NCBI GenBank assembly: GCA_963971535.1
Contig: OZ020594.1
Span: 110,092,643-110,156,642, forward strand
Origin: Notolepis coatsorum
Taxonomy: Eukaryota; Chordata; Actinopteri; Aulopiformes; Paralepididae
Direction of reading: 5' to 3'
DNA: 64,000 bases
Made by a program: the position numbers and the translations under genes. Of this stretch, positions 32,521-42,370 are shown piece after piece. Within the stretch, counting starts at the first letter, position 1. Each line of letters begins with the position of its first letter. Under the pieces are notes generated by a model. That model saw nothing but the letters and a program-made list of their open reading frames with translations. It made no database searches and was not told where the DNA came from.

Positions 32521-35033
32521 AGAATGTTCCGTCGTCGCGTGGTTCCTACACCGCAGGTTGTGGGTGGGTGGAACCTGGTGTTGCAGCTGCCACTAGCTTC
32601 AGTGGTCAGCAGGGGGACTCGGTGCCTCTTCTGTTGAATGCTCAGCAGGGGTTACCCCGGCTTCGCCCTCGCCAGGCGGGGTATCGCGCTGTTGCCTCCC
32701 ACTCCCGTCAAACCGGCAGTGGTCTGCAAAGGAGAGGCTGGCGTGATTTGAGTGGTAGCAATATCACTGCAGGGCTTCGGCGTGTAGGAGCCCATGGGGT
32801 CCTCAGGCCTTGCGTGTCTGGCTGCGGAACGGCTCCTCAGCGTGTGCTGGAGGGGTGTTCAGGGGGTGAGTGTGTGTCCACAAGTTTGATGACCGCTCCT
32901 CCCGTATCAAACCGGCCCTTTCTGTCGGGGTCCCCCCTTGGGTGCTTTGCACGACGGGGGGGACCGGGCCAATTATCTGCTGTTCCTTGCGGCCCAGCGT
33001 CAGTTGACGGCGGGGGCGCTGTGGGATTATATTCACATATGGCGACGGGAATGTCCCTTGAATCGGTGGATGAGGAGAACGTTAGAGGCGGGGCTGGTTT
33101 TGCAGTTTGCGCGGCCCCATCCTCCGTTCTCAGGTTTGGTGCCGACCCTATTGTTAGGGTCGGGCGCGGTGACAGCCCTGGCCGACGAGATTCAATCTCT
33201 GTTGGCGAAGCAGGCCGTCGTTGTGGTCCCGAGAGAGGACGCAATGTCAGGCGTCTACTCCCGTTATTTTCTGGTGCCCAAGAAAACTGGGGGGGTCAGA
33301 CCTATACTGAATCTGTCCATGTTCAATCGGTTGATTGTAGTGAGACCATTCAGGATGTTGACCGTCCGACTCCTTCTGCTTGCTGTCAGGAGGGGGGACT
33401 GGTTCACCTCCATAGACCTGAAGGATGCGTATTTTCACATACCCATTTTCCCTCCTCACAGGAAGTTCCTACGGTTCCTGTTTCAGGGCGTAGCGTACGA
33501 GTACCACAGAATGCCGTTCGGTTATTCTCTGGCTCCCCGCACATTCACCAAGTGCGTGGCGGCTGCTCTGGGGCCTTTACGTCGTCGGGGGATACGAGTT
33601 TTGTTCTATCTCGACGACATTCTGCTCCTCAGCCGTTCAGAGGAGGTTGCCAGGTCTCATACTCGACTGGTGGTGGAATTCCTCACCAGCCTGGGTTTTG
33701 CTGTGAATTGGAAGAAGAGTACCCCTCTTCCCAGTCAACAGGTGGAGTACTTGGGCTTGACATTGAGGTCGAAGCCCATGCTTGCGACCCTCTCGGAGCA
33801 GCGTCGGGGGGATCTCCGTCACGCGCTCGGGGGTTTCCGTCTGGGAGGGACGGTTACGGCGCTGCAGGTGATGCGTCTGCTGGGCCTTATGTCGGCGGCC
33901 CACACGGTGGTTCCTCTTGGCCTCCTCTTTATGAGGCGGATACAGAGGTGGTTTCTCTCTTTGAGAATAGATCCGGTGTGGGGCAAAGGGAGACGGTTGA
34001 CGGTTCCTTTGTCGATATGGGGGGATCTCGCCCACTGGGGGAGGCTGGGTATCCTCTCCGCTGGGGTCCCCATGGGCAGCAGAGGCTCCCACGTCACGGT
34101 TTTCACCGACGCCTCTCTCACAGGTTGGGGAGGGGCGTTTCGGACCCACGCAGTGGGGGGCAGCTGGACGGGTCATGCCGACCCAGCTGTCCTGCATATC
34201 AATGTGTTGGAGTTGAAGGCGGTCCTCCTGGTCCTCAAACGGCTTGGCCACCTGGTGGTAGGCCAGCATGTTTTGATCAGGACGGACAATGTGACGGCGG
34301 CGGCGTATATCAACAGGCAGGGTGGGACTCGTTCCGCCCGCCTGCTCCGGGTGGCGCGCGAACTGTTGCTATGGGCATCCCGCAGGCTGCGCAGTCTGCG
34401 GGCGCTCCACGTTCCTGGTACGGAAAATGTGGCGGCGGATATAATGTCTCGGGGCGGTCCTCGTCACGACGAGTGGGAACTCCGCCCCGACATAGTCAGA
34501 CAGATCTGGGATCGGTTCGGGGAGGCCTCGGTAGATCTGTTTGCGTGCCGACGTTCTCACAAGTGCCCCTTGTGGTTCTCGCTCAGTCGAGCGGATCATC
34601 CCCCCTTGGGGGTGGATGCCTTCTCGACCTTCCCGTGGCCGCCCGGTCTTCTGTACGCCTTCCCTCCTGTACAGCTGTTGAGTCAGCTGTTGGAGCGGAT
34701 ACGGAGGGAGCGCAGGACGGTGATCCTGGTCGCGCCGGACCGGGGCACGTCAGTGTGGTTCCCGGTCTTAATCCAGCTTCTGGTCGCTCCTCCTTGGGTC
34801 ATTCCGTGGTCAGCGACGGCCCTCTCGCAGCACAACGGAGTGCTTGTCCAGCCTCCGGTGTTGGGTCAACGCCTGGTGGTGTGGCTGGTGGGAGGGTGAG
34901 TCTGGAGAGGATGGATCCCGCAGTGGTTGATACCATCCGGTGTGCGCATGCTCCCTCCACTGTCGCGGTTTACGCGGGCAGGTGGCGTGCGTTCCAAGAA
35001 TGGTGTAAGGGGGGGGGCTGGGACCCCGTTTGA
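32001..35033 (+). other. 1,010-codon open frame spanning gag end to recombinase start
   Basis: A second frame stays open across the whole RT/RNase H region. Its two ends are recognisable: gag C-terminus at 32001-32500 (VLAAEGSAIFGDFG) and recombinase N-terminus at 34910-35033 (APSTVAVYAGRWRAFQEWC). The middle ~800 codons overlap RT in another frame and have no recognisable domain. It is either incidental to the high GC content and codon bias or a relic of overlapping ORFs, as known for DIRS-1 where RT and recombinase overlap. I do not claim a fusion protein. Confidence 0.4.
32938..34899 (+). CDS. DIRS reverse transcriptase / RNase H / methyltransferase-like protein
   Basis: An uninterrupted frame of 653 codons. 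RT motifs in order are YFLVPKKTGGVRPILNLS, FTSIDLKDAYFHIPI, FQGVAYEYHRMPFG, the catalytic YLDD (33607-33618) and VNWKKSTPLPSQQVEYLG. RNase H follows with VFTDAS, LELKAV and RTDNVTAAAYIN supplying the D-E-D carboxylates, then the VPGTENVAADIMSRG box. The last ~130 residues (DLFACRRSHKCPLWFS, FPWPPGLLYAFPP) match the position and style of the DAM-like methyltransferase domain known in DIRS elements. The true start may be upstream of 32938. The protein would copy element RNA into cDNA. This frame looks capable of being translated. Confidence 0.85.
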   Translation: MGALHDGGDRANYLLFLAAQRQLTAGALWDYIHIWRRECPLNRWMRRTLEAGLVLQFARPHPPFSGLVPTLLLGSGAVTALADEIQSLLAKQAVVVVPREDAMSGVYSRYFLVPKKTGGVRPILNLSMFNRLIVVRPFRMLTVRLLLLAVRRGDWFTSIDLKDAYFHIPIFPPHRKFLRFLFQGVAYEYHRMPFGYSLAPRTFTKCVAAALGPLRRRGIRVLFYLDDILLLSRSEEVARSHTRLVVEFLTSLGFAVNWKKSTPLPSQQVEYLGLTLRSKPMLATLSEQRRGDLRHALGGFRLGGTVTALQVMRLLGLMSAAHTVVPLGLLFMRRIQRWFLSLRIDPVWGKGRRLTVPLSIWGDLAHWGRLGILSAGVPMGSRGSHVTVFTDASLTGWGGAFRTHAVGGSWTGHADPAVLHINVLELKAVLLVLKRLGHLVVGQHVLIRTDNVTAAAYINRQGGTRSARLLRVARELLLWASRRLRSLRALHVPGTENVAADIMSRGGPRHDEWELRPDIVRQIWDRFGEASVDLFACRRSHKCPLWFSLSRADHPPLGVDAFSTFPWPPGLLYAFPPVQLLSQLLERIRRERRTVILVAPDRGTSVWFPVLIQLLVAPPWVIPWSATALSQHNGVLVQPPVLGQRLVVWLVGG

Positions 35034-35694
35034 GCCGCTCGAGCAGGCGCCGTTGGGACGGCTGTCTTTCAAGACCGCGTTCCTACTGGCTGTCACTTCC
35101 GCTAAACGCGTGGGTGAGCTCTGTGCTCTCTCGGTACGTCCAGAGTGCCTGTCTTTTCGGACCGATTGCGGTGCCACTCTGCGACCTAATCCTGCTTTCG
35201 TGCCTAAGAATATCCGGAGTTCCTTCCGCTCCCGGGATATTGTGGTTCAGGCTTTTCGTCCTCCTCCTCACACTAGTGAGTTAGATGCGGGCCTTCACCT
35301 GTCATGTCCAGTCCGTGCTTTGGGGTTTTACCTCAGCCGTACTCAGGACTTCAGGGTTACCGACCAGCTTTTTGTCTGTTACGGTGGGGCTCGTGCTGGT
35401 AAGGCACTGTCGAAGCAGCGCCTGTCCCATTGGTTGTGCGAGGGTATTGCCCTCTGCTACACGTTGGCTGGGCAGGATCCCCCTGGGGGCGTCAGGGCGC
35501 ACTCCACTCGTGGGGTGGCTGCCTCTGCCGCTCTCCTGGGTGGGGCCTCGGTGGAGGACATCTGTGCTGCAGCTTCATGGTCCTCACCGGGCCCCTTTGT
35601 AAGGTTTTACCTCATGGACATGACCGGGGGTTCTGTCTCCCAGGCGGTTCTGGGGTCTGTGGCCTTTCCTGCTTCCCGTCCTTTGGTCGGGTAG
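34909..35694 (+). pseudogene. DIRS tyrosine recombinase, internal deletion
   Basis: The N-terminal part (MDPAVVDTIRCAHAPSTVA, WRAFQEWCKGGGWDP) is in the frame ending at 35033. The catalytic part resumes in another frame at PFEPLEQAPLGRLSFKTAFL (about 35026 on). Comparison with the usual layout shows that roughly the second half of the N-terminal core-binding domain is missing at this joint. The catalytic domain is complete: the first R in AKRVGEL (35107), H-x-x-R in HSTRG (35500 and 35509) and the nucleophile Y in FVRFYLMD (35608). The enzyme would insert circular cDNA without target duplication. Here the deletion and frame change make it non-functional. Confidence 0.85.
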
Positions 35695-35920
35695 CGGGAG
35701 TGTATGGGTATGGGCCGCAGTGTGTTGAGTCACACGTGGTTCCGCCTGTACGGTGTGTTCAAGGGGTTCTGGCTCCCTCTTGTTCGCATTCAGGTGGAGT
35801 TGACTGCGCCCCCCCTTCGTTAGGAAGGATGGGGTGACAGGGCTCCCCGCACCCCTTGATGTGGGCTTACGGGTCCTCAGGGGGTACATCTGTCGGGCCT
35901 CGCGCCCGCTCTTCCCCATT

Positions 35921-36019
35921 ATCTCGTAAGGCTCAGAGCGGGAGCGATGCAATACGAAATATAACGATAGGTTATGTAGATAACCTAGTTATATTAGTAT
36001 TGGCTAAGCTCCCGCTCTG
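35921..36019. repeat. DIRS internal complementary region
   Basis: The left half, ATCTCGTAAGG...ATACGAAATATAA, is the reverse complement of the element's left end. The right half, CGATAGGTTATGTAGATAAC onwards, is the reverse complement of its right end. The junction (AAATATAA|CGATAGG) is where the ends would meet in a circle. In DIRS elements this region templates restoration of both termini. Confidence 0.9.
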
Positions 36020-36070
36020 CGCGCCCTGAGTTCCCTCTTGAGGGATCTTTTCCTGGGACGGGTTTTTGGC

Positions 36071-36228
36071 GAGGAAGGGTGTGTCATGACCAGAGTCATG
36101 ATTATATGGGTGGTACCACCATAAGGGGCGGGGCCCCATACAGGTGGGGTGCATGTGTTTTTGTTCGTGGGAGATACATTAGGTATCACAGGCGATATAG
36201 AGTATCTCGTAAGGCTCAGAGCGGGAGC
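36071..36228 (-). repeat. DIRS right inverted terminal repeat
   Basis: Reverse complement of 30929-31085. It is followed to 36271 by the right-specific end containing the palindrome GGTTAT-CTAC-ATAACC and the final TATCG. With 35963-36019 it forms a second large inverted repeat of about 57 bp arms. Confidence 0.9.
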
Positions 36229-36274
36229 TTAGCCAATACTAATATAACTAGGTTATCTACATAACCTATCGTTT

Positions 36275-36770
36275 ATGCTACATCGTGGGGACCAATGACT
36301 GTATACAGCCTGATGGGATCCAGCCTTTCTAAAGGGTCTAGAGACATGATTTTAACTGCTAAAATCATTATATTTTTTTGTTAACACAAAAACCATTTGA
36401 CATTTTCAAAACTCTCCAAAAAAAAAAAAAAATCTGATATCTACTGGTTTATACTACCTCATGGGGACCACATGACTGTATACAGCCTGATGGGATCCAG
36501 CCTTTCTAAAGGGTCTAGAGACATGATTTTAACTGCTAAAATCATTTGAATTTTTTGTTAACACAAAAACCACTTGACATTTTCCCAACTCTTAAAAAAA
36601 AAGAAACCTGAAATCCCTCCCCCCATGGGGACCGGTCCCCATGGGGGGGGAGGGATTTCATGTTACTTTGTTGTGTGTGTTAACAAACAAATATAATAAT
36701 TTTAGCAGTTAAAATCATGTCTCTAGACCCTTTAGAAAGGCTGGATCCCATCAGGCTGTATACAGGTTAT
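36275..36770. repeat. direct plus inverted repeat with perfect palindrome
   Basis: Two direct copies (36275-36440 and 36447-36600) share GACTGTATACAGCCTGATGG, GATCCAGCCTTTCTAAAGGG and TTTTAACTGCTAAAATCAT. A third copy, inverted, occupies 36680-36765. The centre at 36612-36656 is a near-perfect palindrome around CATGGGGACCGGTCCCCATG. This is a foldback MITE structure adjoining the DIRS right end. Confidence 0.8.
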
Positions 36771-36772
36771 AG

Positions 36773-37170
36773 TCAAGTCAAGTAATTTATTTATAGAGCA
36801 CATTTAAAAGCTCGAGAGCCAACCAAAGTGCTGTACAGTACAGTCAAAGCATAAAATCAATATCTTATAAAATACACAAATATAAAAAGGCACAACAGGA
36901 CAGGACAGTACAAAAGGACAAGCGGATAGGGGAGCACAAAGTACAGTATAGCACACCGGGGACAGAGGAGCACAAGAAGAGATACAAGAGGGCTAGGATA
37001 AAATTGCATGGGAGTGTGTGGGTTAGGGTATCCGAGAATCAGGATTAATCGAAGGCTAGGGAATAAAAGTGGGTTTTTAAACGGGCCTTAAATGTCTCCA
37101 GCGTAGGGGCAGATCGGTGGAGAGTTGTCCTAGGCTGTTGGAGAGTGTTTGGGTGGAAGAGGGGGGGCCA
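36773..37170 (-). mobile_element. LINE/SINE 3' tail fragment
   Basis: AGTCAAGTCAAGTAATTTAT at the left edge is, on the minus strand, an ATAAATTACTTGACTTGACT retroposon tail. The adjacent AGAGCCAACCAAAGTGCTGT and AACGGGCCTTAAATGTCTCC are typical fish retroposon 3' sequence. No frame is preserved. Confidence 0.5.
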
Positions 37171-37269
37171 AACAAAATGATCTCTGTTACGTTCATTGGC
37201 ATACTATCAACACCACTGTTAGGCACTGCACATAACATACAATCAATTCAAAACAATACACTATCTTCC

Positions 37270-37801
37270 ATTGTTTGGGGCTCTTGTTACAGTTTTTTAC
37301 GACTGCTTTGATGCATTTTGCACATCAGAGTTTCAATGTGCAAAACTCAAAATGCTAATTGCTAAACTGACTTTAAAAATGCATACTCTAAGATACTAAA
37401 TGCTATGCTTACATATCAAGTGCAAAACTGTTAATACAAAGTGCAAAACTCTAAATCATATGCTCCAGTCTCAGAATACAGCCACCTAATACTACATCAA
37501 TGTTCAATTGCTTATTGCTACACAGGCAGATCACTAAATCAATTCCAATTTGTACTAATGTCTCATTACCTTCAACAGCCTTGCCCAGGTGAGTAGCATT
37601 GCAATACAATTGATAATATCTTCACCACTACATAAAAAGCTGCTTATAAACCTGAAGAAAGGAGCAACATGGAGCAAGTTGGTGCAGCTGAGGTTGCACA
37701 ACGAAGGACAGGGTCATGGACGGGGTCGTGGCCAAGGAGGCAGAAGAACATCTGTCTCAAATGAAATTATAACCACAATTGTTGACCATGTAATACAGTA
37801 A
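37270..37801 (+). pseudogene. IS630/Tc1-mariner-type transposase, N-terminal remnant
   Basis: The left part has repeated GCAAAACTC/ATGTGCAAAACTC motifs like the terminal region of these elements (GTTACAGTTTTTTACGACTG near 37288). From the ATG at 37669 the frame MEQVGAAEVAQRR shifts into GQGHGRGRGQGGRRTSVSNE followed by IITTIVDHVIQ. This is the basic GR-rich leader and first HTH segment of a fish DDE_3-type transposase. It stops where a LINE fragment begins near 37810. The frameshift and truncation make it a relic. Confidence 0.6.
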
Positions 37802-37816
37802 ACCGAGGTCTTACTA

Positions 37817-38070
37817 GTGTCTCATAAAGACAAACAAGTGGTTGAGCAGATATTGAGTGCAGAACTAGAGATGGTTAGTGACTGGCTAGGCTACAACAAG
37901 CTGTCCCTCCATGTGGGGAAGACTGAGTCCATCCTATTTGGGTCAAAGGTCAGGCTCAGAAAATCACCAGGTTTTAACATTAGAATAGGAGATACTGTTC
38001 TCACCGACAAAACATCTGTGAAATATCTTGGTTGTGCCAGTCAGATACAGGAGTTGTATGGGGAAGGAGT
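37817..38070 (+). pseudogene. jockey-like LINE RT fragment
   Basis: The frame encodes VSDWLGYNKLSLHVGKTESI and LFGSKVRLRK, then TSVKYLG. This matches the RT thumb region of the LINE at 57507-60545 (WLADNKLSLHMGKTESILFG). The preceding catalytic FADD box is not present, so this is a short internal fragment. Confidence 0.75.
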
Positions 38071-38201
38071 AATTTTTGTATTCTGCAGCTGTCTGCCCAG
38101 TGACGTGAAAATCGTAGTCAATGCTGTTAGATTCAAGTCCAGCCTGAAGACATGGCTCAAAAGGGACTATATGGTAAATGGTAAATGGTATATGTGATGT
38201 G

Positions 38202-40030
38202 CAGTGGCGGCTGCTGACCAAATTTTTTGGTGAAGCAAACATTTTATTTTTAAAACATCCCACAATGTGTGTGTCATTGGTGGCTGGTGCGTTAAAAAAA
38301 ATTGGGGAGGACGGGAGAGATTAAAAGTAATAAAGAAGTCCGAAATTCAAGCTTTCTTTAACTACAAGGCATTTATTCATCATATATATTTTTTTTATAA
38401 TATCAAACAGAAGACTGACTACACCGAATACAGAAGCCATGTTCGCTGGATTTTGGGGAAAAACAATATCTTTGACCTGTATTGGTCCCCTTGATACCAC
38501 ATTGTTGGGTATGGCCTACTTGGCCATAGTGCAGGGTCTTGTGAGGTCAAACCTTTAGTGGTGGTGGTGATACTGCTGCTTGTAGAGGTGGGTGACACGT
38601 CATCTTCATGATGGGCAGGTGTTATGGTCTCACTGAAGGTGGATGTTGACGGACAGGGTTCCTGCAAGTTTCAACAGGTTACATTTAAGACCTTTTAAGA
38701 CCACTTTCAATATAATCTAATATGTTGCCATACCAGCAAAGAACTATTAAGGACAATTACTAAGAAGTAATTCCATGTATTCGCTATTACCATACTGCTT
38801 ACTTTGCAGCCTGTACATTTCCCCCACAAACACATTTAAACATGATCCAGAGAAGTACAGTACGGCTAAATACACACAATTGTTAAGGGGATGCAGACCA
38901 GAGAAAGACTTTCGTCTTGTTTACATCAGGGTCCCCCATTTTCAATTCATGATGAATTGTAAGTAATGGTGCAATTAGCACCATGCAATCCATTCTTTGT
39001 GGATCTAGCCCACAGTGTTTGTACACGTATAATATTGAGAGTTGTGCCTATAATTGACTCTTTGATACCGGCTCTGACCTGGTGAACGATCATGATTGCT
39101 CTGGCCTCCAGTGGCCTCTGCTATTGGGCTCTCAGACGTGGACCGGCTGTGGCTGTCTGAGGTCTCTGGGTCAATAAATGCTGCCTTTGTGGGCTCACGT
39201 GCTGCAGACTGTGCTGTCGTCCATCTGTAGATTGTGTAGGTACACTTGAGACACCTTCTTGATGAGTTCTCACCTGCAGGCACAGTCAAACATGCATGGA
39301 TACAGTTAGACAGTAGACAATAATTTTTTTTAAACATCCCCCACTGTGTGTCAGTGGTGGCTGGTTAGTTAAAAAATTGGGGAGGACGGGAGAGATAAAA
39401 AAAAGAAATGTAATAAAGAAGTCAGAAATTCAAGCTACTACAAGGCATTTATTCACTTTTTTTTTTTTTTATAATATCAAACAGAAGACTGAGTCTGTGC
39501 TAACCGAATACAGAAGCCATGTTCGCTGTATTTTGGGGAGGAAACTATCTTTGACCTGTATAGGGAGGTGTAGTGGTTACGTCATTTTCGTTTTTTTCCT
39601 GTTCCACCCTCTGTGGAATGCAATGTATTTCCCCATTTACCATTTCTAAATAGTCTCGTTTTAGATAAATAAAGCATTAACGTTGGCATGGTGTACCTTT
39701 CTGTGCGTATTTATCCACAATATATAGCTCAAGATGAAAATATTCGCAATTAATCGTAAAGGTAGCAAAATAACAACGTTTATTACAACATTGTTGGGTA
39801 TGGCCTATGACACTTGGCCATAGTGCAGGGTCTTGTGAGGTCAAACCTTTAGTGGTGATGGTGATACTGTTGCTTGCAGAGGTGGGTGACACGTCATCTT
39901 CATGATGGGCAGGTGTTATGGTCTCACTGAAGGTAACGGACAGGGTTCCTGCAAGTTTCAACAGGTTACATTTAAGAATTTTTAAGACCTTTTTAAGACC
40001 CCTTTCAATGGAATCTAATAAATATCTAAA
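38202..40030 (-). pseudogene. ZMYM1-like hAT transposon remnant with duplicated exon segment
   Basis: Two direct copies (38262-38720 and 39345-40020) share GTGGCTGG...AAAATTGGGGAGGACG, AAGGCATTTATTCA, TATGGCC, CAGTGCAGGGTC-type blocks and the minus-strand exon encoding EPCPSTSTFSETITPAHHED...LTSQDPALWPS. DPALWPS precedes the TTF-type zinc finger in ZMYM1-like hAT proteins. The exon is preceded by an acceptor-like TTGCAG. The first copy has lost about 240 bp. Between them, 39005-39337 contains another possible minus-strand exon (GENSSRRCLKCTYTIYRW) that I cannot assign. Confidence 0.5.
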
Positions 40031-40550
40031 GAACTATTAAGGAAAATGACTAAGAAGTAATTCCATATGTATTGGCCTGATAGGCTGTTACTCTGCAGCC
40101 CGGACGGGTGAATACTTTCAACAACAAATGTTTGTTTCCGCATGCGAGTTTTGCGCTCTGATTGGCCAGGTCATGTGACATGTGCGCCAATCGTGGGACA
40201 GCAAGTTCTGCGCCTATTTCCGGGTCTAACAGCCTGCAAACGACCTGCCGTTCTATCGCCATGCTCTAAGACAAACTCTAACCTTAACCAACTTCGAAAG
40301 AGTGGCTAAGCTTAACCGTCGAAAGAAGGGCAGGTGTTCTATCGCCATGCTCTAAGTCTAAGACAAACTCTAACCTTAACCAACTCCGAAAGAGCACCTG
40401 AGCTTAACCAGTGTAGACACTTACGGTCCCACGATTGGGCGTACATGTCACATGACCAGAAATGACCTGGCCAATCAGAGACGCAGAAACAAACATTTGT
40501 TGTCTAAAGTATTCAGGCAGCCCCGACATTTCCCCCCAAACACATTTAAA
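40031..40550. mobile_element. foldback MITE, related to 14959-15336
   Basis: Inverted termini around AACAACAAATGTTTGTTTC (40120) and GAAACAAACATTTGTTGT (40486), then GATTGGCCAGGTCA / TGACCTGGCCAATC. The core shares GTGACATGTGCGCC, AACAGCCTGCAAACGACC and ATCGCCATGCTCTAAGACAA with the MITE at 14959-15336. An internal segment (TCTATCGCCATGCTCTAAG...AACCTTAACCAACT) is duplicated in tandem. Confidence 0.7.
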
Positions 40551-40690
40551 CATGATAGAGAGAAGTTATCGCAACATAGAAGTCATTTCCTAATCAATAC
40601 CATTTAAGACTGACTTTTTAAGGCCCAAAATTGTGATTATTAAATGTAAGACTTTAAGAACAGTTATGAATATGAGCACTTTGAAAGGGA

Positions 40691-40803
40691 TCATGTACCT
40701 TGGCTAGTGTCCTCCTGAGCTTGGTCAATATCCACCTGGGCTGGTATATCCTCTTGCACATTATAGGCAGGAGGTGGGGTGCCAAAATACTTCAATAATG
40801 ACC
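40691..40803 (-). pseudogene. hAT transposase N-terminal exon
   Basis: The minus-strand frame SLLKYFGTPPPAYNVQED, then PAQVDIDQAQEDTSQGT, matches the SLLKYF...QEDTSQ start of ZMYM1-like hAT proteins. It is preceded by an acceptor-like TCTCCTAG at about 40804. With the exon copies at 39820-39945 and 38505-38665 it forms a collinear minus-strand gene remnant. Confidence 0.45.
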
Positions 40804-40989
40804 CTAGGAGAGATAAGAAAATTATATAATTATAGTAAAAAGCATTGCATTCACGATAGCTTAAAATGACAAGAACAGCTACAGTAGCTAAGTTAATAAT
40901 TATGCTCAAGTCACCAACAGTGTTTATGAGCTTTTGAAAAGCAAATATATTACAAAGTGCATTTTTCACAAAATGAAACAAAAACATGA

Positions 40990-42214
40990 TAATTGACTGT
41001 TCCTGTCCTTTACAGTTAGCTAGCTAGGATACCTAACACTGCCAGTGATACTGCCCTGCAGAAGCTAACATCAGCTAACGAATTTGGCTAGCTAACAGTG
41101 ATACTATTTTAATGGTCAATTGAAGAACAACAACAACAACAACTGAAAACTCTTAAATATGCCAAGTGTTCTAATAATTTTGGCCACCACTGAGCAAACT
41201 GCATACATGTATTACACCTTTCACCCTAGGGTTAGGGTTAGAGTTAGGGTTTCTATAGTCTGAAAGGACTTGATGTGCTTGTATAGTTAGTTACTGCATA
41301 GAGCTATAGCTTGTGATGTCTAGCAAATAGCTAGTTCCTTTGGCCAGATTAGCATGATCCTTTAGCCTGAACAGTATATCTAGCAAGCTATTACTGTAAT
41401 CTAGTCTTACTACCATTATGTATTACTACCATACAAGTTATAGCTGTGTCGCTAGCTTGCAACCTAGTTTGCAAGTTAGCTTCCTGTTTAGCAAGCTAGC
41501 TCGCGCTAGCTAGTTAGCAAGTCAGCTTCCTATTTAGCAAGCTAGCTCGCGCTAGCTAGTTAGCAAGCTAGCTTGTGCTAACTATGTAGTTAGTAAGATA
41601 GCTCATGCTAGCAAGCTAGATCGCATTAGCTAGCTACCAGTTATGACTAACGTATTCGGCCGAATTCAGTATAGTCTAAACAGAAACTAGCTTAGCATGC
41701 TAATCGTTGTTTAACCATGAAGTCATGAACCAATCAATTCAACCAATATACTGGCTCAACATACTTTTTTTTAATTGGCTTACCTTGTCTTAGCATTCCT
41801 TAGCAATAATGTATCTTCATATATTGGTCTCTGTGAGTACATGCTACTGCCCTCTCAGTCCAGTCTGAACTGAAAGTACCTGCTCACAGCACCTTCTCAC
41901 GATAAAGCTGGGAACGAGGTTACTGCAGCCTCGACTCCCTCGAGGTGAAGCTAAGTGGGGGGATGGGAATAGCCATGATGGGGACCGGTGTGTGTGAATT
42001 GCACCTGGGTGGGGGATGGGCGAATGCGGTTAGAGCGTTGGTAAACGTGGGGTCCACAGAATTCAGTATATTTTTAAGCAGCTCTGGGCTTGGGCAAAAA
42101 GTCAGGACATGTTCTTGACGACGTGTGCTTGTTTGTTTGGAGAGATAACGTACAGTTAATGTGCTCAATGGACAAAAAAAATTATTTGTGTAGGTACATA
42201 TTACATATTAATAT
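40990..42214. repeat. AT-rich region with GCTAGC-rich repeat
   Basis: From about 41455 to 41660 the sequence is built of CAAGCTAGCTCGCGCTAGCT and TAGTTAGCAAG units. The same block recurs at 42838-43000 and 44265-44427 in the tandem array. A short AGGGTTAGGGTTAG run lies at 41228-41250. No coding frame is supported; the 82-codon minus frame at 41920-42168 has no recognised domain. Confidence 0.6.
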
Positions 42215-42370
42215 AATAATATAATAATAATAATTTTATTTGTATAGCACTTTTCATACAGAAATTGCAGTTCAAAGTGCTTCACAACAGTAAAAAAATA
42301 CAGGCATAAACTTCTTTGCCTACATCTATAGTTGACTGGCTGCTACAGCTTTCCTTTGAATGTACAATAG
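42215..42370 (-). mobile_element. retroposon tail
   Basis: (ATA)n followed by ATTTTATTTGTATAGCACTT and CAAAGTGCTTCACAA is, on the minus strand, a common fish retroposon 3' end. It abuts the jockey-like LINE 3' end at about 42371. Confidence 0.5.

Larger units (their letters stand above)
30910..36271 (+). mobile_element. DIRS-type tyrosine-recombinase retrotransposon, full length, damaged
   Basis: The order is left inverted terminal repeat, gag, RT/RNase H/methyltransferase-like frame, tyrosine recombinase, internal complementary region, right inverted terminal repeat. The ends are set by the internal complementary region at 35921-36019, whose left half is the reverse complement of the left end (TTATATTTCGTATTGC) and whose right half is that of the right end (ACATAACCTATCG). 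DIRS elements reverse-transcribe their RNA and integrate as circles through the recombinase instead of a DDE integrase. This copy has a gag frameshift and a recombinase deletion, while the RT frame is intact. Confidence 0.9.

Noticed and set aside
33637-34269. 210-codon antisense frame within the DIRS RT region
   Set aside because: It lies opposite the RT/RNase H coding frame in GC-rich sequence and has no domain.
41228-41250. Interstitial telomere sequence
   Set aside because: Only about three to four TTAGGG-like units, some imperfect, in a region full of short simple repeats.
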